Positions 10,011 through 18,443 of a stretch of DNA of 64,000 nucleotides are shown piece by piece; the first letter of the stretch is position 1; the number at the start of each line of letters is the position of its first letter. Location: the NCBI GenBank assembly GCA_003223245.1, contig QHYI01000119.1, positions 62,001-126,000 of the forward strand. The letters are read 5' to 3'. This stretch comes from Acidobacteriota bacterium (GTDB lineage: Bacteria; Acidobacteriota; Terriglobia; Acidiferrales; UBA7541). Position numbers and translations under genes: made by a program. A model generated the notes under the pieces. That model was not told the origin of the DNA, did not search any database, and worked only from the letters and a program-made list of their open reading frames with translations.

Positions 10011-10484
10011 ATGGGGCAGTTCAAATCACAAGAGGAGCAGGTGGAGTGGCGGCAAACCTCTAATCGCATGAAACAATTTCCAGGCCTGCGCGTGAAAACC
10101 TATCTTTTCCTGCTTCTCATTGCCTTTTTCGCTCCGCTCGGGAACGTTCTGCTGGGCAAAGGGATGAAAGACGTCGGCACGGCCCGGAATTGGCAGCCGC
10201 GGGAACTCCTTCACATTTTGACCCGCATTTTCACATCCGGATACATTTGGTTTGGTGTCGTCTGCCTGCTGGCCTTTTTCGTCGCTTACACGCTGGTGCT
10301 GACCTGGGCGGATTACAGTTTCGTTCAGCCTGCGTCCGCCTTTTCCTACGCGATTGTGGCCATTCTCGGGTTGTTGGTTCTCGGTGAAAAGGTAAATCTG
10401 TTGCGCTGGTCGGGCATTGCCGTGATTTGCCTTGGCGTGCTGATTGTAAGCGATACCCACCCGCGGGCTCCGGAGAAACAATAA
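10011..10484 (+). CDS. EamA/DMT-type half transporter, first of a pair
   Basis: About 157 residues with four hydrophobic helices after a short charged N-terminus. The second half carries Pro-Ala-Ser-Ala-Phe-Ser-Tyr and a Leu-Gly-Glu-Lys loop before a last helix, the usual end of an EamA unit. Full drug/metabolite transporters hold two such units; this gene encodes one. ATG 10011 follows a GAGG element. The stop is 2 bp before the second half-gene, so a heterodimer like ArnE/ArnF is likely. Those proteins flip a lipid-linked aminosugar, which would suit the neighbouring ArnT-like enzyme, but this link is inference. Confidence 0.75.
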   Translation: MGQFKSQEEQVEWRQTSNRMKQFPGLRVKTYLFLLLIAFFAPLGNVLLGKGMKDVGTARNWQPRELLHILTRIFTSGYIWFGVVCLLAFFVAYTLVLTWADYSFVQPASAFSYAIVAILGLLVLGEKVNLLRWSGIAVICLGVLIVSDTHPRAPEKQ

Positions 10485-10486
10485 AC

Positions 10487-10861
10487 GTGCTCGAACTTAT
10501 TTTCCTATTCCTCGTGATCGGCGCCGGAACCGGCGGGGAGTTGTGCGTTTCGCGCGCTATGAAGGCTCTCGGGGAAGTCCATGATTTCCGCCCCGCAGCC
10601 CTGATGCAATTCGTGTGGCGTGCCGCGCGGGTCGCATGGATGTGGGTCGGGATTGGCCTGATGACCGTGGCGTTTTTCTCCTTGCTCGCCCTGCTCTCCA
10701 TGGAAAACGTCAGCTTCGTCGTGCCTGTCACCGCGATGAGCTATGCCGCTGGAGCTGCAGGCGCAGCACTGTTTCTGCGCGAAAGAGTCACCAAGCAACG
10801 CTGGCTCGGCGTCCTGGTCGTTTGCCTTGGCGTGACGCTTGTCTGGCTCAGCCGGCGCTAG
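10487..10861 (+). CDS. EamA/DMT-type half transporter, second of a pair
   Basis: About 124 residues, four helices, starting at GTG 10487 two bases after the stop of its partner, with CGGAG upstream. The third helix region reads Val-Pro-Val-Thr-Ala-Met-Ser-Tyr and is followed by Leu-Arg-Glu-Arg-Val and a final helix, again one EamA unit. The two products are similar in layout but not near-identical, as in heterodimeric small transporters. A GGCGCTAGCGCC palindrome (10854-10865) spans the stop codon and could form a short hairpin; it lacks a T-tract. Nothing else is evident in the 175 bp that follow. Confidence 0.75.
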   Translation: MLELIFLFLVIGAGTGGELCVSRAMKALGEVHDFRPAALMQFVWRAARVAWMWVGIGLMTVAFFSLLALLSMENVSFVVPVTAMSYAAGAAGAALFLRERVTKQRWLGVLVVCLGVTLVWLSRR

Positions 10862-11037
10862 CGCCAGCCTGCCTTCCAAGGCCAATACTTGGTGTGACGG
10901 AAATCGATCAAGCACAACATCACCCCTCAAATGCATTGGCCGCGTTTCCAGCCTCACAATGAAATTTTCTTCTTACAACTTAAGACTCAGGACCTAAAAC
11001 CCTCGTCTCATGCCGCATGTTCTCTTGTAATGTAGCG

Positions 11038-11952
11038 CTACGGCTTCGGCTGATCGATTTGCGTGGCGTTCCCGATCTTGATGGTTGAGGTGAAACGCTT
11101 GTAATTGGAATAGTGCACAGCAATGCGCACATGCATTTCTTCGCCCGACTTGAAATGCAGGATGTCGTCCGCGCGCGTGTAGGCCGGAAACCAATAATGG
11201 CCTTCGATATTCTCGCGATAGTTCTCAAAATGCGGGAAGGCTTGGTCTTCCTTTTTCTTAAGCAAACCTGTTGACGTTCCCGCAGTCTTCACAATTTGCA
11301 AATCCTTGTCATCTACCCACACGCGCCCTTTGAAATACCTCTGGCCCTTCTCTAGCTTCTTGGGTTCCACGTCAAACACATACGTATCTAGCTCATCCAC
11401 GTGCTCGCGCCCCACGTATTTCACGTCGTACTTGGGAAGTTCCTCTGTCGTCATGACCAAGGGCCACACTCTTTCGATGTCGTCAAAGTCCTGCTGCGTC
11501 ATGATCAGCCGCTTGATGGTGGAAACCGGGGCGTAGGTGACCTTGTCGTAGCGCTTGCCATCCGGCGTGAATAAGATATCGCGTACCTCGCGGAATTCCC
11601 CATCCACCTGGCCATCCTCGTCGATGGTTTGAAAGAGGACATCCTGCGTATAGGTGAAATTGTCGCGCTCCTTCCGGAACGCCTCCTCGTGCTGGGTGAA
11701 TTTCTGGATGATTTCGTCCACCGGCATTGCCGGCGGTGCATTAATAATATGCGAGGCCGGCTCACGTGGCCCGGATGACGATTGAGTAGGAGGCCCTGAA
11801 GGGATTACCGTTCCCGGAGGCGGTGGGGGCAGCGGTCCGCGCTCCTGGGCCGCCAGCGGCAGCGCAAAAACACAAATGGCCGCTACCAGGATGGTGCTAA
11901 GGCCAGCACCGTTCAAGTAACTGTTTGTCGCTTCCGCTGGGCGTCCGGGCAT
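11038..11952 (-). CDS. Secreted LolA-like (outer-membrane lipoprotein-sorting-like) protein
   Basis: About 304 residues. A signal peptide ends near Pro-Leu-Ala-Ala-Gln, followed by a proline-rich linker and a domain rich in beta-strands with a repeated pattern of short Tyr/Val/Phe strands and Val-Trp-Val-Asp. Proteins of this kind are common in Acidobacteriota and are usually labelled lipoprotein-sorting-like; the function is not known. ATG 11952 follows GAGGAGA and places the signal peptide at the true N-terminus, whereas the upstream ATG at 11985 lacks a ribosome-binding site. The gene is divergent from the SDR gene at 12188, with 235 bp between them in which I see nothing firm. Confidence 0.6.
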   Translation of the reverse strand: MPGRPAEATNSYLNGAGLSTILVAAICVFALPLAAQERGPLPPPPPGTVIPSGPPTQSSSGPREPASHIINAPPAMPVDEIIQKFTQHEEAFRKERDNFTYTQDVLFQTIDEDGQVDGEFREVRDILFTPDGKRYDKVTYAPVSTIKRLIMTQQDFDDIERVWPLVMTTEELPKYDVKYVGREHVDELDTYVFDVEPKKLEKGQRYFKGRVWVDDKDLQIVKTAGTSTGLLKKKEDQAFPHFENYRENIEGHYWFPAYTRADDILHFKSGEEMHVRIAVHYSNYKRFTSTIKIGNATQIDQPKP

Positions 11953-12187
11953 TCTCGATCTCTCCTCAGAACACACTGTTTTCATTGTAATGTAAAGTTC
12001 GATGCCAAATGCGGTCCGTTAGTGGCCAGTGTTTGCTTCCTATTATCCGTTTTTTAGACCGAATAAAGGATCCTTTTAACAATCTTCAACACGCAAACCT
12101 GCCCTAGCGCAGTACAATCGATGCCCGCACTGCGGTGCGCCATTCGCGCCGTTGGAGGAAAGTTGAATTCCCGCACGACAAGAATTT

Positions 12188-12964
12188 ATGGGCCATCCGC
12201 TTCTTGATCTCACCAACAAGACCGCCGTCGTCATCGGGGGAACCAGCGGCATCGGTCTTGCCCTCGCCCGCGGCTTGGCGGAAGCTGGCGCCAACCTCGT
12301 CGCCACGGGCCGCCGCGAAGAACTGGTGCGCAAAGTCGCTTCAGAAATTGTCGCGCTCGGCCGCCGCTCGCTCGCCCAGGCCTGCGACGTCACCGACAAC
12401 GCCAGCATCGAGCGCCTGCTGAAGTCCACTTGTGCTGAATTCGGCAGCGTTCAAATCCTGGTCAACTGCGCCGGCCGCACCAAAAAGATGCCCACGCTCG
12501 ATTTCCCCGAATCCGAATGGGACGCCATCTTCGAAACCAATCTCAAAGGAACTCTTCGCGCTTGCCGCATCTTCGGCCGTCACATGATCGAGAGGCGCTA
12601 CGGCCGTATCATCAACATCGGTTCGCTCTCTTCCCTGGTTGGACTTTTCGAAGTCGCCGCCTACGGCGCCAGCAAGGCAGGAGTGGCTTCCCTCTCGAAG
12701 ACGCTCGCCATCGAATGGGCCGCGTCGGGCGTCTGTGTCAACGTGCTCGTTCCGGGCGTGTTGCGCACGGAGTTGAACAGAGCTTTGCTCGACGGCACCG
12801 AGCGGGGCAAGGAATTCTTGCTGCGAACGCCGATGCGGCGCTTCGGCAAACTGGAAGAGCTCGTCGGCGCGGCCGTCTTTCTTGCATCCGATGCCGCAAG
12901 CTTCGTCACCGGCCATCTGCTTGTCGTGGATGGTGGCATCATGGCCAGCGGCGTCAATCAATAG
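12188..12964 (+). CDS. Short-chain dehydrogenase, likely uronate/aldonate oxidoreductase
   Basis: 258 residues of the classical SDR family: nucleotide loop Gly-Gly-Thr-Ser-Gly-Ile-Gly at 17-23 (the usual first Thr is Gly), Asn-Cys-Ala-Gly at 93-96, Ser146 and the Tyr159-Lys163 pair. The sequence is of the gluconate 5-dehydrogenase/KduD/IdnO kind. It faces KDPG aldolase, KDG kinase, a hexuronate transporter and a mannonate dehydratase, so the most likely job is interconversion of fructuronate and mannonate (as SDR-type UxuB in Bacillus) or a keto-deoxy sugar step. This is inferred from context; close SDRs differ widely in substrate. Confidence 0.75.
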   Translation: MGHPLLDLTNKTAVVIGGTSGIGLALARGLAEAGANLVATGRREELVRKVASEIVALGRRSLAQACDVTDNASIERLLKSTCAEFGSVQILVNCAGRTKKMPTLDFPESEWDAIFETNLKGTLRACRIFGRHMIERRYGRIINIGSLSSLVGLFEVAAYGASKAGVASLSKTLAIEWAASGVCVNVLVPGVLRTELNRALLDGTERGKEFLLRTPMRRFGKLEELVGAAVFLASDAASFVTGHLLVVDGGIMASGVNQ

Positions 12965-12987
12965 AACGCAATGCGAACGCTCGCGAG

Positions 12988-13689
12988 TCAGTGGCGCCCC
13001 TTGGCGGCGACAGTTGCTGATGCCATCCTCGCTCGCGCCTCCTTCACAGCCGCGAGAAACTTTCGCGCGTGCTCAACGATAATTTCCGGTTGGCCTGATT
13101 TCAGCGCGTCCGCTTGCACCAACTCCCCGCCGACTCCCAGTGCCGCTGCGCCCGCTTCAATAAACTCTCCCGCCGTGGTGAGGTTCACGCCTCCCGTTGG
13201 CACCAGCGGAACTTGCGGCAGTGGCCCTTTCAACGCCTTGATGTACTTCGCTCCTCCCACCTGCCCGCAGGGAAAAACCTTCACAAAGTCCGAGCCTCCC
13301 TCCCATGCCGTAATCACTTCCGTCGGTGTCAGCGCCCCGGCCATCATGAGTTTCCCTTCGCTCGCGGCAAGCTGAACCACTTGCAGATTAAGCCCCGGGC
13401 TCACCAGGAATTGCGCGCCGGCATCCAGGCAACGCTTCGCAGCTTCCGCATTGAGTACCGTTCCCGCGCCAATCAAAACCTCGCCCGCGCTGCTCTTGGT
13501 CATTTCCCGGATGACCTCCACCGCTCCCGGCACGGTCATGGTGATCTCCACGATCGGAATTCCGCCCTGGCAGACGGCGTCTGCCGCCATCCGCGCTTCC
13601 CGCGGCGATGATGCCCTCACGACCGGCACGACTCCAATCTCAATGATCCGTTCACGAACTTTTTGCTTATCCATTTCCTGAGCACCCAT
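12988..13689 (-). CDS. eda: KDPG/KHG aldolase
   Basis: 233 residues, a class I aldolase TIM barrel. Arg25 (Pro-Val-Val-Arg), Glu48 (Val-Glu-Ile-Thr) and Schiff-base Lys137 (Phe-Val-Lys-Val-Phe-Pro) match the E. coli Eda catalytic residues. It cleaves 2-keto-3-deoxy-6-phosphogluconate to pyruvate and glyceraldehyde 3-phosphate, the final step of the hexuronate route. ATG 13689 has GGGA upstream at suitable spacing; an internal ATG at 13674 has its purines too close. It lies 16 bp after the KDG kinase gene, in the same direction, and is thus probably the last gene of that operon. Confidence 0.93.
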   Translation of the reverse strand: MGAQEMDKQKVRERIIEIGVVPVVRASSPREARMAADAVCQGGIPIVEITMTVPGAVEVIREMTKSSAGEVLIGAGTVLNAEAAKRCLDAGAQFLVSPGLNLQVVQLAASEGKLMMAGALTPTEVITAWEGGSDFVKVFPCGQVGGAKYIKALKGPLPQVPLVPTGGVNLTTAGEFIEAGAAALGVGGELVQADALKSGQPEIIVEHARKFLAAVKEARARMASATVAAKGRH

Positions 13690-13705
13690 GAAATTTCCCG
13701 CTTTC

Positions 13706-14800
13706 TCACCTCGCGATCCGCGCTCCCACTCGCTTCATCACCTGCATCACTTCATTGAACGTAACCATTGACGTGTCCCCCGGAGTCGTCATCGCCAACG
13801 CTCCATGTGCTGCCCCGCACTCCACGCACCATTGCGGCTCCTGCCCCGCCAAAAATCCGTAGATCAATCCCGACGCGAACGAGTCGCCGCCTCCCACGCG
13901 GTCAAAAATCTCCAGATTCTCGCGATTCTTCGCCTGATAAAATTTCCCGTCGCAATAACAAACCGCTCCCCAGTCATTCAGGGTCGCCGTTTTTGCTTTT
14001 CGCAGCGTCGTGGCCACCACCTTGAACGGGTAATCCTTCACCACCTTGCCGATCATCTGCTTGAATCCTTCCACCTCAAACGCAGAAAGATTCTCGTCCA
14101 TTCCCGGCACTTCGTACCCCAGCGCGGCTGAGAAATCTTCTTCATTCCCAAGCATCACGTCCACGTGCGGCGCAATCCGCCGGTTCACTTCTTGCGCCCG
14201 CTTTTTTCCGCCCAACGACTTCCACAGCGAAGCCCGATAATTTAGGTCATAGGAAACAATGGTCCCGTTCTCGCGCGCCGCCTGCATCGCTTCCAGCGCC
14301 ACTTCCGGCGTGGTCTCCGAAAGCGCACAAAAAATCCCCCCAGTGTGAAACCACCGCGCCCGGTGCTTCCCCAAAATCTCGTTCCAGTCGATGTCCCCCG
14401 GTTTCAGTTGCGACGCCGCCGTGTGCCCGCGGTCATAGCTTCCCAGGGCCGCCCGCACCCCAAATCCCCGCTCCGTGAAATTCAATCCATTGCGCGCCGC
14501 GCGGCCTACGCCGTCGTGCTCCACCCATCGCACCAGCGATTGGTCCACGCCGCCCTGATAAATCAAGTCCTGAAGCAATCGCCCCAACGGATCATCCGCA
14601 AACGCCGTCACCACCGCCGTATCCAGCCCGAAGCAACGCTTCAGCCCGCGCGCCACGTTGTATTCACCGCCGCCCTCGCAAACTTCGAAGCTTCGCGCCG
14701 TCGCAATCCGCCGCCCGCCCGGATCGAACCGCACCATGACCTCACCGAGACTCACCAGGTCCCACCGGCATTCCTTTTTCGGCTTAATCGTCAGCGCCAT
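13706..14800 (-). CDS. kdgK: 2-keto-3-deoxygluconate kinase (PfkB family)
   Basis: 364 residues of the ribokinase/PfkB fold. Early Gly-Glu-Val-Met and Gly-Gly-Gly-Glu-Tyr-Asn-Val-Ala at 43-50 form the sugar site. The anion hole and catalytic base are in Gly-Gly-Gly-Asp-Ser-Phe-Ala at 303-309, with Asp306. KDG kinase is the assignment because the product of the next gene uses the phosphorylated sugar. A GAGGGA element precedes ATG 14800. The protein is somewhat longer than the usual 310-340 residues, with an insert around 225-260. Confidence 0.88.
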   Translation of the reverse strand: MALTIKPKKECRWDLVSLGEVMVRFDPGGRRIATARSFEVCEGGGEYNVARGLKRCFGLDTAVVTAFADDPLGRLLQDLIYQGGVDQSLVRWVEHDGVGRAARNGLNFTERGFGVRAALGSYDRGHTAASQLKPGDIDWNEILGKHRARWFHTGGIFCALSETTPEVALEAMQAARENGTIVSYDLNYRASLWKSLGGKKRAQEVNRRIAPHVDVMLGNEEDFSAALGYEVPGMDENLSAFEVEGFKQMIGKVVKDYPFKVVATTLRKAKTATLNDWGAVCYCDGKFYQAKNRENLEIFDRVGGGDSFASGLIYGFLAGQEPQWCVECGAAHGALAMTTPGDTSMVTFNEVMQVMKRVGARIAR

Positions 14801-14942
14801 CTGTATCCCTCAGAACGCAACGCCCCCGGCTCTGGCTGTGCAAGTATCGGAGCCTTTTTGGAGTGCGGTTTACCCTGAGCCCCGAAGGGCGGCTTGCCAC
14901 TTTTCTTGCCTCGCACACCTCGTCCTATGGCGACGCTTGATC

Positions 14943-14958
14943 TTTAGCTATAGCTTAA
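14943..14958. promoter_or_regulatory. Imperfect palindrome with GCTTAA half-site
   Basis: TTTAGC-TATA-GCTTAA lies 143 bp before the kdgK-eda genes. One half-site is identical to the palindrome at 16358-16376 before the transporter gene, but the spacer is one base longer. A shared regulator of the hexuronate genes could bind both; the difference in spacing counts against it. Confidence 0.3.
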
Positions 14959-14979
14959 TCTTTCTCGCTCGTACGCTCC

Positions 14980-16320
14980 TCACGCGATTCTCGCCGGCTC
15001 CAATCTCGGCGACAGGGCGTGAATCACACCCAGCGCTACCAGATACGCGACCCCCGCCATCAGAAAAGGAATCATGTAGCTTCCTGTCCACTGCAGCGCA
15101 TGCCCTACCACGTCCGCAATGAACCAGCCTCCAATCGCGCCTGCCATCCCGCCGATCCCCGTGACCGAGCCCACCGCTGGGGCGGGAAACATATCCGAAG
15201 TTAGCGTATAGAGGTTTGCCGAGAACCCCTGGTGGCACGCCGCCGCAAGTCCAATCAACCATACCGCCGACCATGTGTCTTGCACGCGATACGCGAACAC
15301 CACCGGGATCACGCCCAGCGCGCAAAGCAGCATCGCCATCTTTCGCGCTGCGTTCACGCTATGTCCCCGCTTAATCAACGCCGAGGAAATCCACCCGCCC
15401 GCAACGCTCCCGACGTCCGAAATCACGTAAATCACCATGATCGGAATTCCAATCCCCGTCAGCGCCAATCCATGTTTTTCCTGCAAAAATCCCGGCACCC
15501 AGAACAGATAAAACCACCAAATGGGGTCGGTTAGAAATTTTCCCAACGCAAACGCCCAGGTCTGCCGTACCGGCAGCAGTCGTCTCCATTTGACCTTTCG
15601 GACTGCTTCTTGCGGATCGCTCCGGATATACTCGAGCTCGGCTTTCGAAACGCGTGAATGCTCTTCGGGCTTGCGATAAATCACCAGCCAGAGTGCCAGC
15701 CACGCAAACCCGATCGCTCCGATCCATATAAACGCGCTTCGCCAGCCCCACCGCACGACCATCCACGGCACAATCAGCGGCGTGACAATCGCGCCTATGT
15801 TCGTTCCGGCGTTAAAAATCCCCGTCGCCAGCGCCCGCTCTTTCTTCGGAAACCATTCCGCCACCGCTTTGATGCTCGCGGGGAACACCGCGGCCTCTCC
15901 GAATCCCAGCGCATAGCGGGACATTTTGAACCCGCCGAGCGAATTCGCCAGTGCTGTCCCCATCGACGCTAGGCTCCAGAAAACCATCGCCAGCGCGTAG
16001 CCCAGTCGCGTGCCGAGCCGGTCAATCACCCAGCCCATTACCAACATCCCGACGGCATACGCGGCCTGAAACGCCGAGACCAAATTCCCATACTGAATTT
16101 CGTTCCAGCCAAAATCGTGCTGCAACGTGACCTTGAGAACCCCCAGCACCTGCCGGTCCATGTAGTTTTTCGTGGTTCCCAGGAGCAGCAGCGCGCAAAT
16201 GATCCATCGGAAATAACCTATGCCCGAGGAAACGCTCATTCCGGAGGCTTCCTTGGCCATCACTTCGTCGGCCTTCGGTCCCAAAGTTCCGGATGCTGGT
16301 GTGGATTGTGCTGGTTCCAT
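14980..16320 (-). CDS. MFS transporter, hexuronate (ExuT/ACS) type
   Basis: 446 residues with twelve predicted helices. After helix 1 comes Asn-Tyr-Met-Asp-Arg-Gln, and the helix 2-3 loop has Asp-Arg-Leu-Gly-Thr-Arg, both typical of the anion:cation symporter family that holds ExuT and GarP. Helix 4 contains Arg-Tyr-Ala-Leu-Gly-Phe-Gly-Glu-Ala, another ACS marker. It likely carries glucuronate or galacturonate with protons across the inner membrane. The neighbours on both sides are hexuronate-degrading enzymes. No clear ribosome-binding site decides between ATG 16320 and internal ATGs at 16260 or 16239; the longest is given. Confidence 0.85.
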   Translation of the reverse strand: MEPAQSTPASGTLGPKADEVMAKEASGMSVSSGIGYFRWIICALLLLGTTKNYMDRQVLGVLKVTLQHDFGWNEIQYGNLVSAFQAAYAVGMLVMGWVIDRLGTRLGYALAMVFWSLASMGTALANSLGGFKMSRYALGFGEAAVFPASIKAVAEWFPKKERALATGIFNAGTNIGAIVTPLIVPWMVVRWGWRSAFIWIGAIGFAWLALWLVIYRKPEEHSRVSKAELEYIRSDPQEAVRKVKWRRLLPVRQTWAFALGKFLTDPIWWFYLFWVPGFLQEKHGLALTGIGIPIMVIYVISDVGSVAGGWISSALIKRGHSVNAARKMAMLLCALGVIPVVFAYRVQDTWSAVWLIGLAAACHQGFSANLYTLTSDMFPAPAVGSVTGIGGMAGAIGGWFIADVVGHALQWTGSYMIPFLMAGVAYLVALGVIHALSPRLEPARIA

Positions 16321-16357
16321 ATGCTTCAGCGAAAAGCTGTTCGATTTGTGGCGAGCT

Positions 16358-16376
16358 TATTAAGCCTCGCTTAATA
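16358..16376. promoter_or_regulatory. Perfect palindrome upstream of hexuronate transporter
   Basis: TATTAAGC-CTC-GCTTAATA: 8-base perfect arms and a 3-base centre, 38 bp before the transporter start. This is the form expected of a dimeric repressor site. No regulator gene is adjacent; the LacI and LysR genes later in the window are candidates only by presence. Confidence 0.4.
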
Positions 16377-16393
16377 TAGGCACCCTCGCGGCG

Positions 16394-16420
16394 GTCATCC
16401 CGAGCAAAGCGGGGGGTCTG
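16394..16420. repeat. Dispersed GTCATCC-GAG repeat, copy 1
   Basis: Begins GTCATCCCGAGCAAAGCG and continues into a G-run, matching the left arm of the full hairpin at 19975-20054. Only one arm is evident here. Other copies lie at 18926 and 21411. Confidence 0.5.
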
Positions 16421-16652
16421 CCTCGTTTTTGCATGCCTCTATTTCCCGAGTCTCGATCATCTAAGTTCACTATAAAAATCGCGCACGGGTCAGTCAAACA
16501 GTAAAAACTGGGGAACGCATTCAGCACAACTCAACAACTCGGGTGAGGGACCAGCCGGGTCAGCACTTTCCTTGCACTCTTGCGTCTGTCTTTCTGCCTT
16601 GTGCCTTTCCTCTCGGCTCTTTCTCCTTACGCTTTTTGCTTTCTGCCCTCGG

Positions 16653-17861
16653 CTACCAACTGTGCATCGTCCCGTCGAGCTTTCGATTGATCGGCAAGTA
16701 CGCGCGCTTGTATGGATATTTCGCCGCTAGCTTTTCGTCGACATCCACTCCCAAACCTGGCTTGTCGCTCGGATGCATCATCCCCTCGGAAAAGCCGTAC
16801 GCATGCGGGAACACGCGCTCGGTCTCTTCCGTGTGCCGCATATATTCCTGAATCCCAAAATTGTGCACGCTCAAATCAAAATGCAGCGCCGCTGCGATGC
16901 ACACCGGACTCATATCCGTGGCCCCGTGGCATCCCGTCCGCACGTGATACAGTTCGGCCAGGCTTGCGATCTTTCGCAAATGGGAAATCCCGCCCGCGTG
17001 CACCACGGTCGTCCGAATGTAATCAATCAACTGTTCCTGAATGAGCTGCTGGCAATCGTAAATCGAGTTGAACACTTCGCCGACCGCAATCGGCGTTGTC
17101 GTGTGCTGCCGGATCAGCCGAAAACCTTCCTGCAGCTCCGCTGGCGTCGGATCTTCCAGCCAGAACAGGTGATATGGTTCGAGACTCTTTCCGAGCCTTC
17201 CCGCCTCAATCGGCGTCAGCCGGTGGTGCGCATCGTGCAGCAGCGGAATGTCTTCGCCAAACTCTTTTCGCAGCCGCTGGAATAACTGCGGCACGAAATT
17301 CAGGTACAGGTCGGTGCTCCAGACGTCTTCCTGCGGCGCATTTTCCAAAGCTGGCTCGTAGTACATCTTCCCGCGCCCCACGCCGTACGTGCTCGGCAAT
17401 CCCGGAATCCCGCTTTGCGCGCGAATCGCCTTGTAGCCGAGCTTCTTGTACTCGGCCACCGCCTTGACCGTTTCTTCGATGTCCTTCCCGCTCGCGTGCC
17501 CGTACACCAGCACGCCTTCGCGCGATGCGCCTCCCAACAATTGATAGACCGGCACGTTCAGTGCCTTGCCGCGGATGTCCCACAGCGCCTGGTCCACCGA
17601 CGAGATCGCGCACATCGTCACCGGCCCGCGCCGCCAGTACGCCCCTTTGTAAAGGTATTGCCAGGTGTCCTCGATTCGCCGCGCGTCGCGCCCGACGAGC
17701 AGCGGAATCACATGGTCGGTCAGGTAGCTCGCCACCGCCAGCTCGCGCCCATTCAGCGTCGCGTCTCCCAGCCCGTAAATTCCATCCTCGGTCGCGACCT
17801 TCAGCGTCACGAAGTTCCGCCCCGGGCTGCACACAATTACCTTCGCATCCGTAATCTTCAT
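16653..17861 (-). CDS. manD: D-mannonate dehydratase, ManD (enolase superfamily, RspA type)
   Basis: 402 residues from the ATG at 17861, which follows GGAGG and AGGA elements. The longer frame back to 17924 adds 21 residues without family support. The N-terminal capping domain reads Val-Cys-Ser-Pro-Gly-Arg-Asn-Phe-Val and [10 protein letters not shown], near-diagnostic for ManD. The barrel shows His-Asp-Ala-His-His-Arg, Trp-Leu-Glu-Asp and Val-Gly-Glu-Val, giving the Asp/Glu/Glu Mg2+ ligands and the catalytic His region. It removes water from D-mannonate to give 2-keto-3-deoxygluconate, the substrate of the kinase at 13706. Some relatives have low activity or act on D-gluconate. Confidence 0.9.
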   Translation of the reverse strand: MKITDAKVIVCSPGRNFVTLKVATEDGIYGLGDATLNGRELAVASYLTDHVIPLLVGRDARRIEDTWQYLYKGAYWRRGPVTMCAISSVDQALWDIRGKALNVPVYQLLGGASREGVLVYGHASGKDIEETVKAVAEYKKLGYKAIRAQSGIPGLPSTYGVGRGKMYYEPALENAPQEDVWSTDLYLNFVPQLFQRLRKEFGEDIPLLHDAHHRLTPIEAGRLGKSLEPYHLFWLEDPTPAELQEGFRLIRQHTTTPIAVGEVFNSIYDCQQLIQEQLIDYIRTTVVHAGGISHLRKIASLAELYHVRTGCHGATDMSPVCIAAALHFDLSVHNFGIQEYMRHTEETERVFPHAYGFSEGMMHPSDKPGLGVDVDEKLAAKYPYKRAYLPINRKLDGTMHSW

Positions 17862-17947
17862 CGTCGTTCCTGCCTCGCCTCCTGCCGTCGCGCGAAGCAC
17901 ATATAATACAGGGAAGGCCAACAAAATAGTTTAGTGGAGAAATCTTT

Positions 17948-17967
17948 GCGACGAAGAGCATCGTCGC
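17948..17967. promoter_or_regulatory. Hairpin upstream of manD
   Basis: GCGACGA-AGAGCA-TCGTCGC gives a 7-bp perfect stem 87 bp before the manD start. It may be a 5'-UTR structure or a piece of a dispersed repeat. The rest of the gap to 18098 shows nothing clear. Confidence 0.3.
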
Positions 17968-18098
17968 GAGGGGCCCTTGCTTTCTAGCTTCCGGAAGGTT
18001 TCTTTGTCTTGTTTCAAATCACCTACGGTCCGCGCCGTAGGCGTTCTCCTGCGCTCTTCCGCTCCTTCAGAAAGCCATCGAAGGCAAGGCGAGAGGGT

Positions 18099-18443
18099 TT
18101 ATCTGTTCGCTGCGGTATGACGAAGCCGGTTCACCAGCATATCCAGGCGCAGCCTGTCGTCATCCCCCATGGCGGTGAATTTCAATGCCAACCCACACTT
18201 AGGCTCGGCGCGCCGGACAATCGCGTCCGCGCTAATCTGTCCCTCTTGCACAAGGAAATCAAGCTTCAACGTCGAATCCACTTTTTTCGACACCGGGGTT
18301 TCTAGGAACATACCGCCCAGGCTCAAATTTCGAACCTTCGAAGTGTCTTCACGTCCGTCCGCGCTCCAAAACACCCACACACCGTCAGCCGCCTCGACTC
18401 GCGAAGTGAACCGCCGGGAATGGATCACCGGCTGCTGTGACAT
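18099..18443 (-). CDS. PilZ domain protein
   Basis: About 114 residues, a lone PilZ domain. The c-di-GMP-binding signatures are visible: an Arg-Arg-Phe-Thr-Ser-Arg segment near residue 10 (RxxxR) and Asn-Leu-Ser-Leu-Gly-Gly about 30 residues later ((D/N)xSxxG). ATG 18443 is preferred because GGGAGG lies five to six bases upstream; an earlier in-frame start at 18473 has no such site. It stands alone between the hexuronate and fucose genes, so its target is not indicated. Confidence 0.82.
   Translation of the reverse strand: MSQQPVIHSRRFTSRVEAADGVWVFWSADGREDTSKVRNLSLGGMFLETPVSKKVDSTLKLDFLVQEGQISADAIVRRAEPKCGLALKFTAMGDDDRLRLDMLVNRLRHTAANR

Larger units (their letters stand above)
16321..16652. 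other. Intergenic gap: palindrome and dispersed repeat
   Basis: No gene is supported here. The gap holds a perfect AT-rich palindrome (16358-16376) close to the transporter start and one copy of the GTCATCC-GAG repeat (16394 onward). The rest, down to the 3' end of the dehydratase gene, is pyrimidine-rich and unremarkable. Confidence 0.6.

Noticed and set aside
10854-10865. GGCGCTAGCGCC palindrome at the transporter stop codon as a terminator
   Set aside because: The stem is short and no T-run follows, so an intrinsic terminator is not supported.
12050-12120. TACAAT as a -10 for the SDR gene at 12188
   Set aside because: No acceptable -35 occurs 16-18 bases upstream; TTCAAC would be 22 bases away.
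16358-16376. Reading the palindrome as an insertion-sequence end
   Set aside because: No transposase, target duplication or second end is present; a regulator site is simpler.
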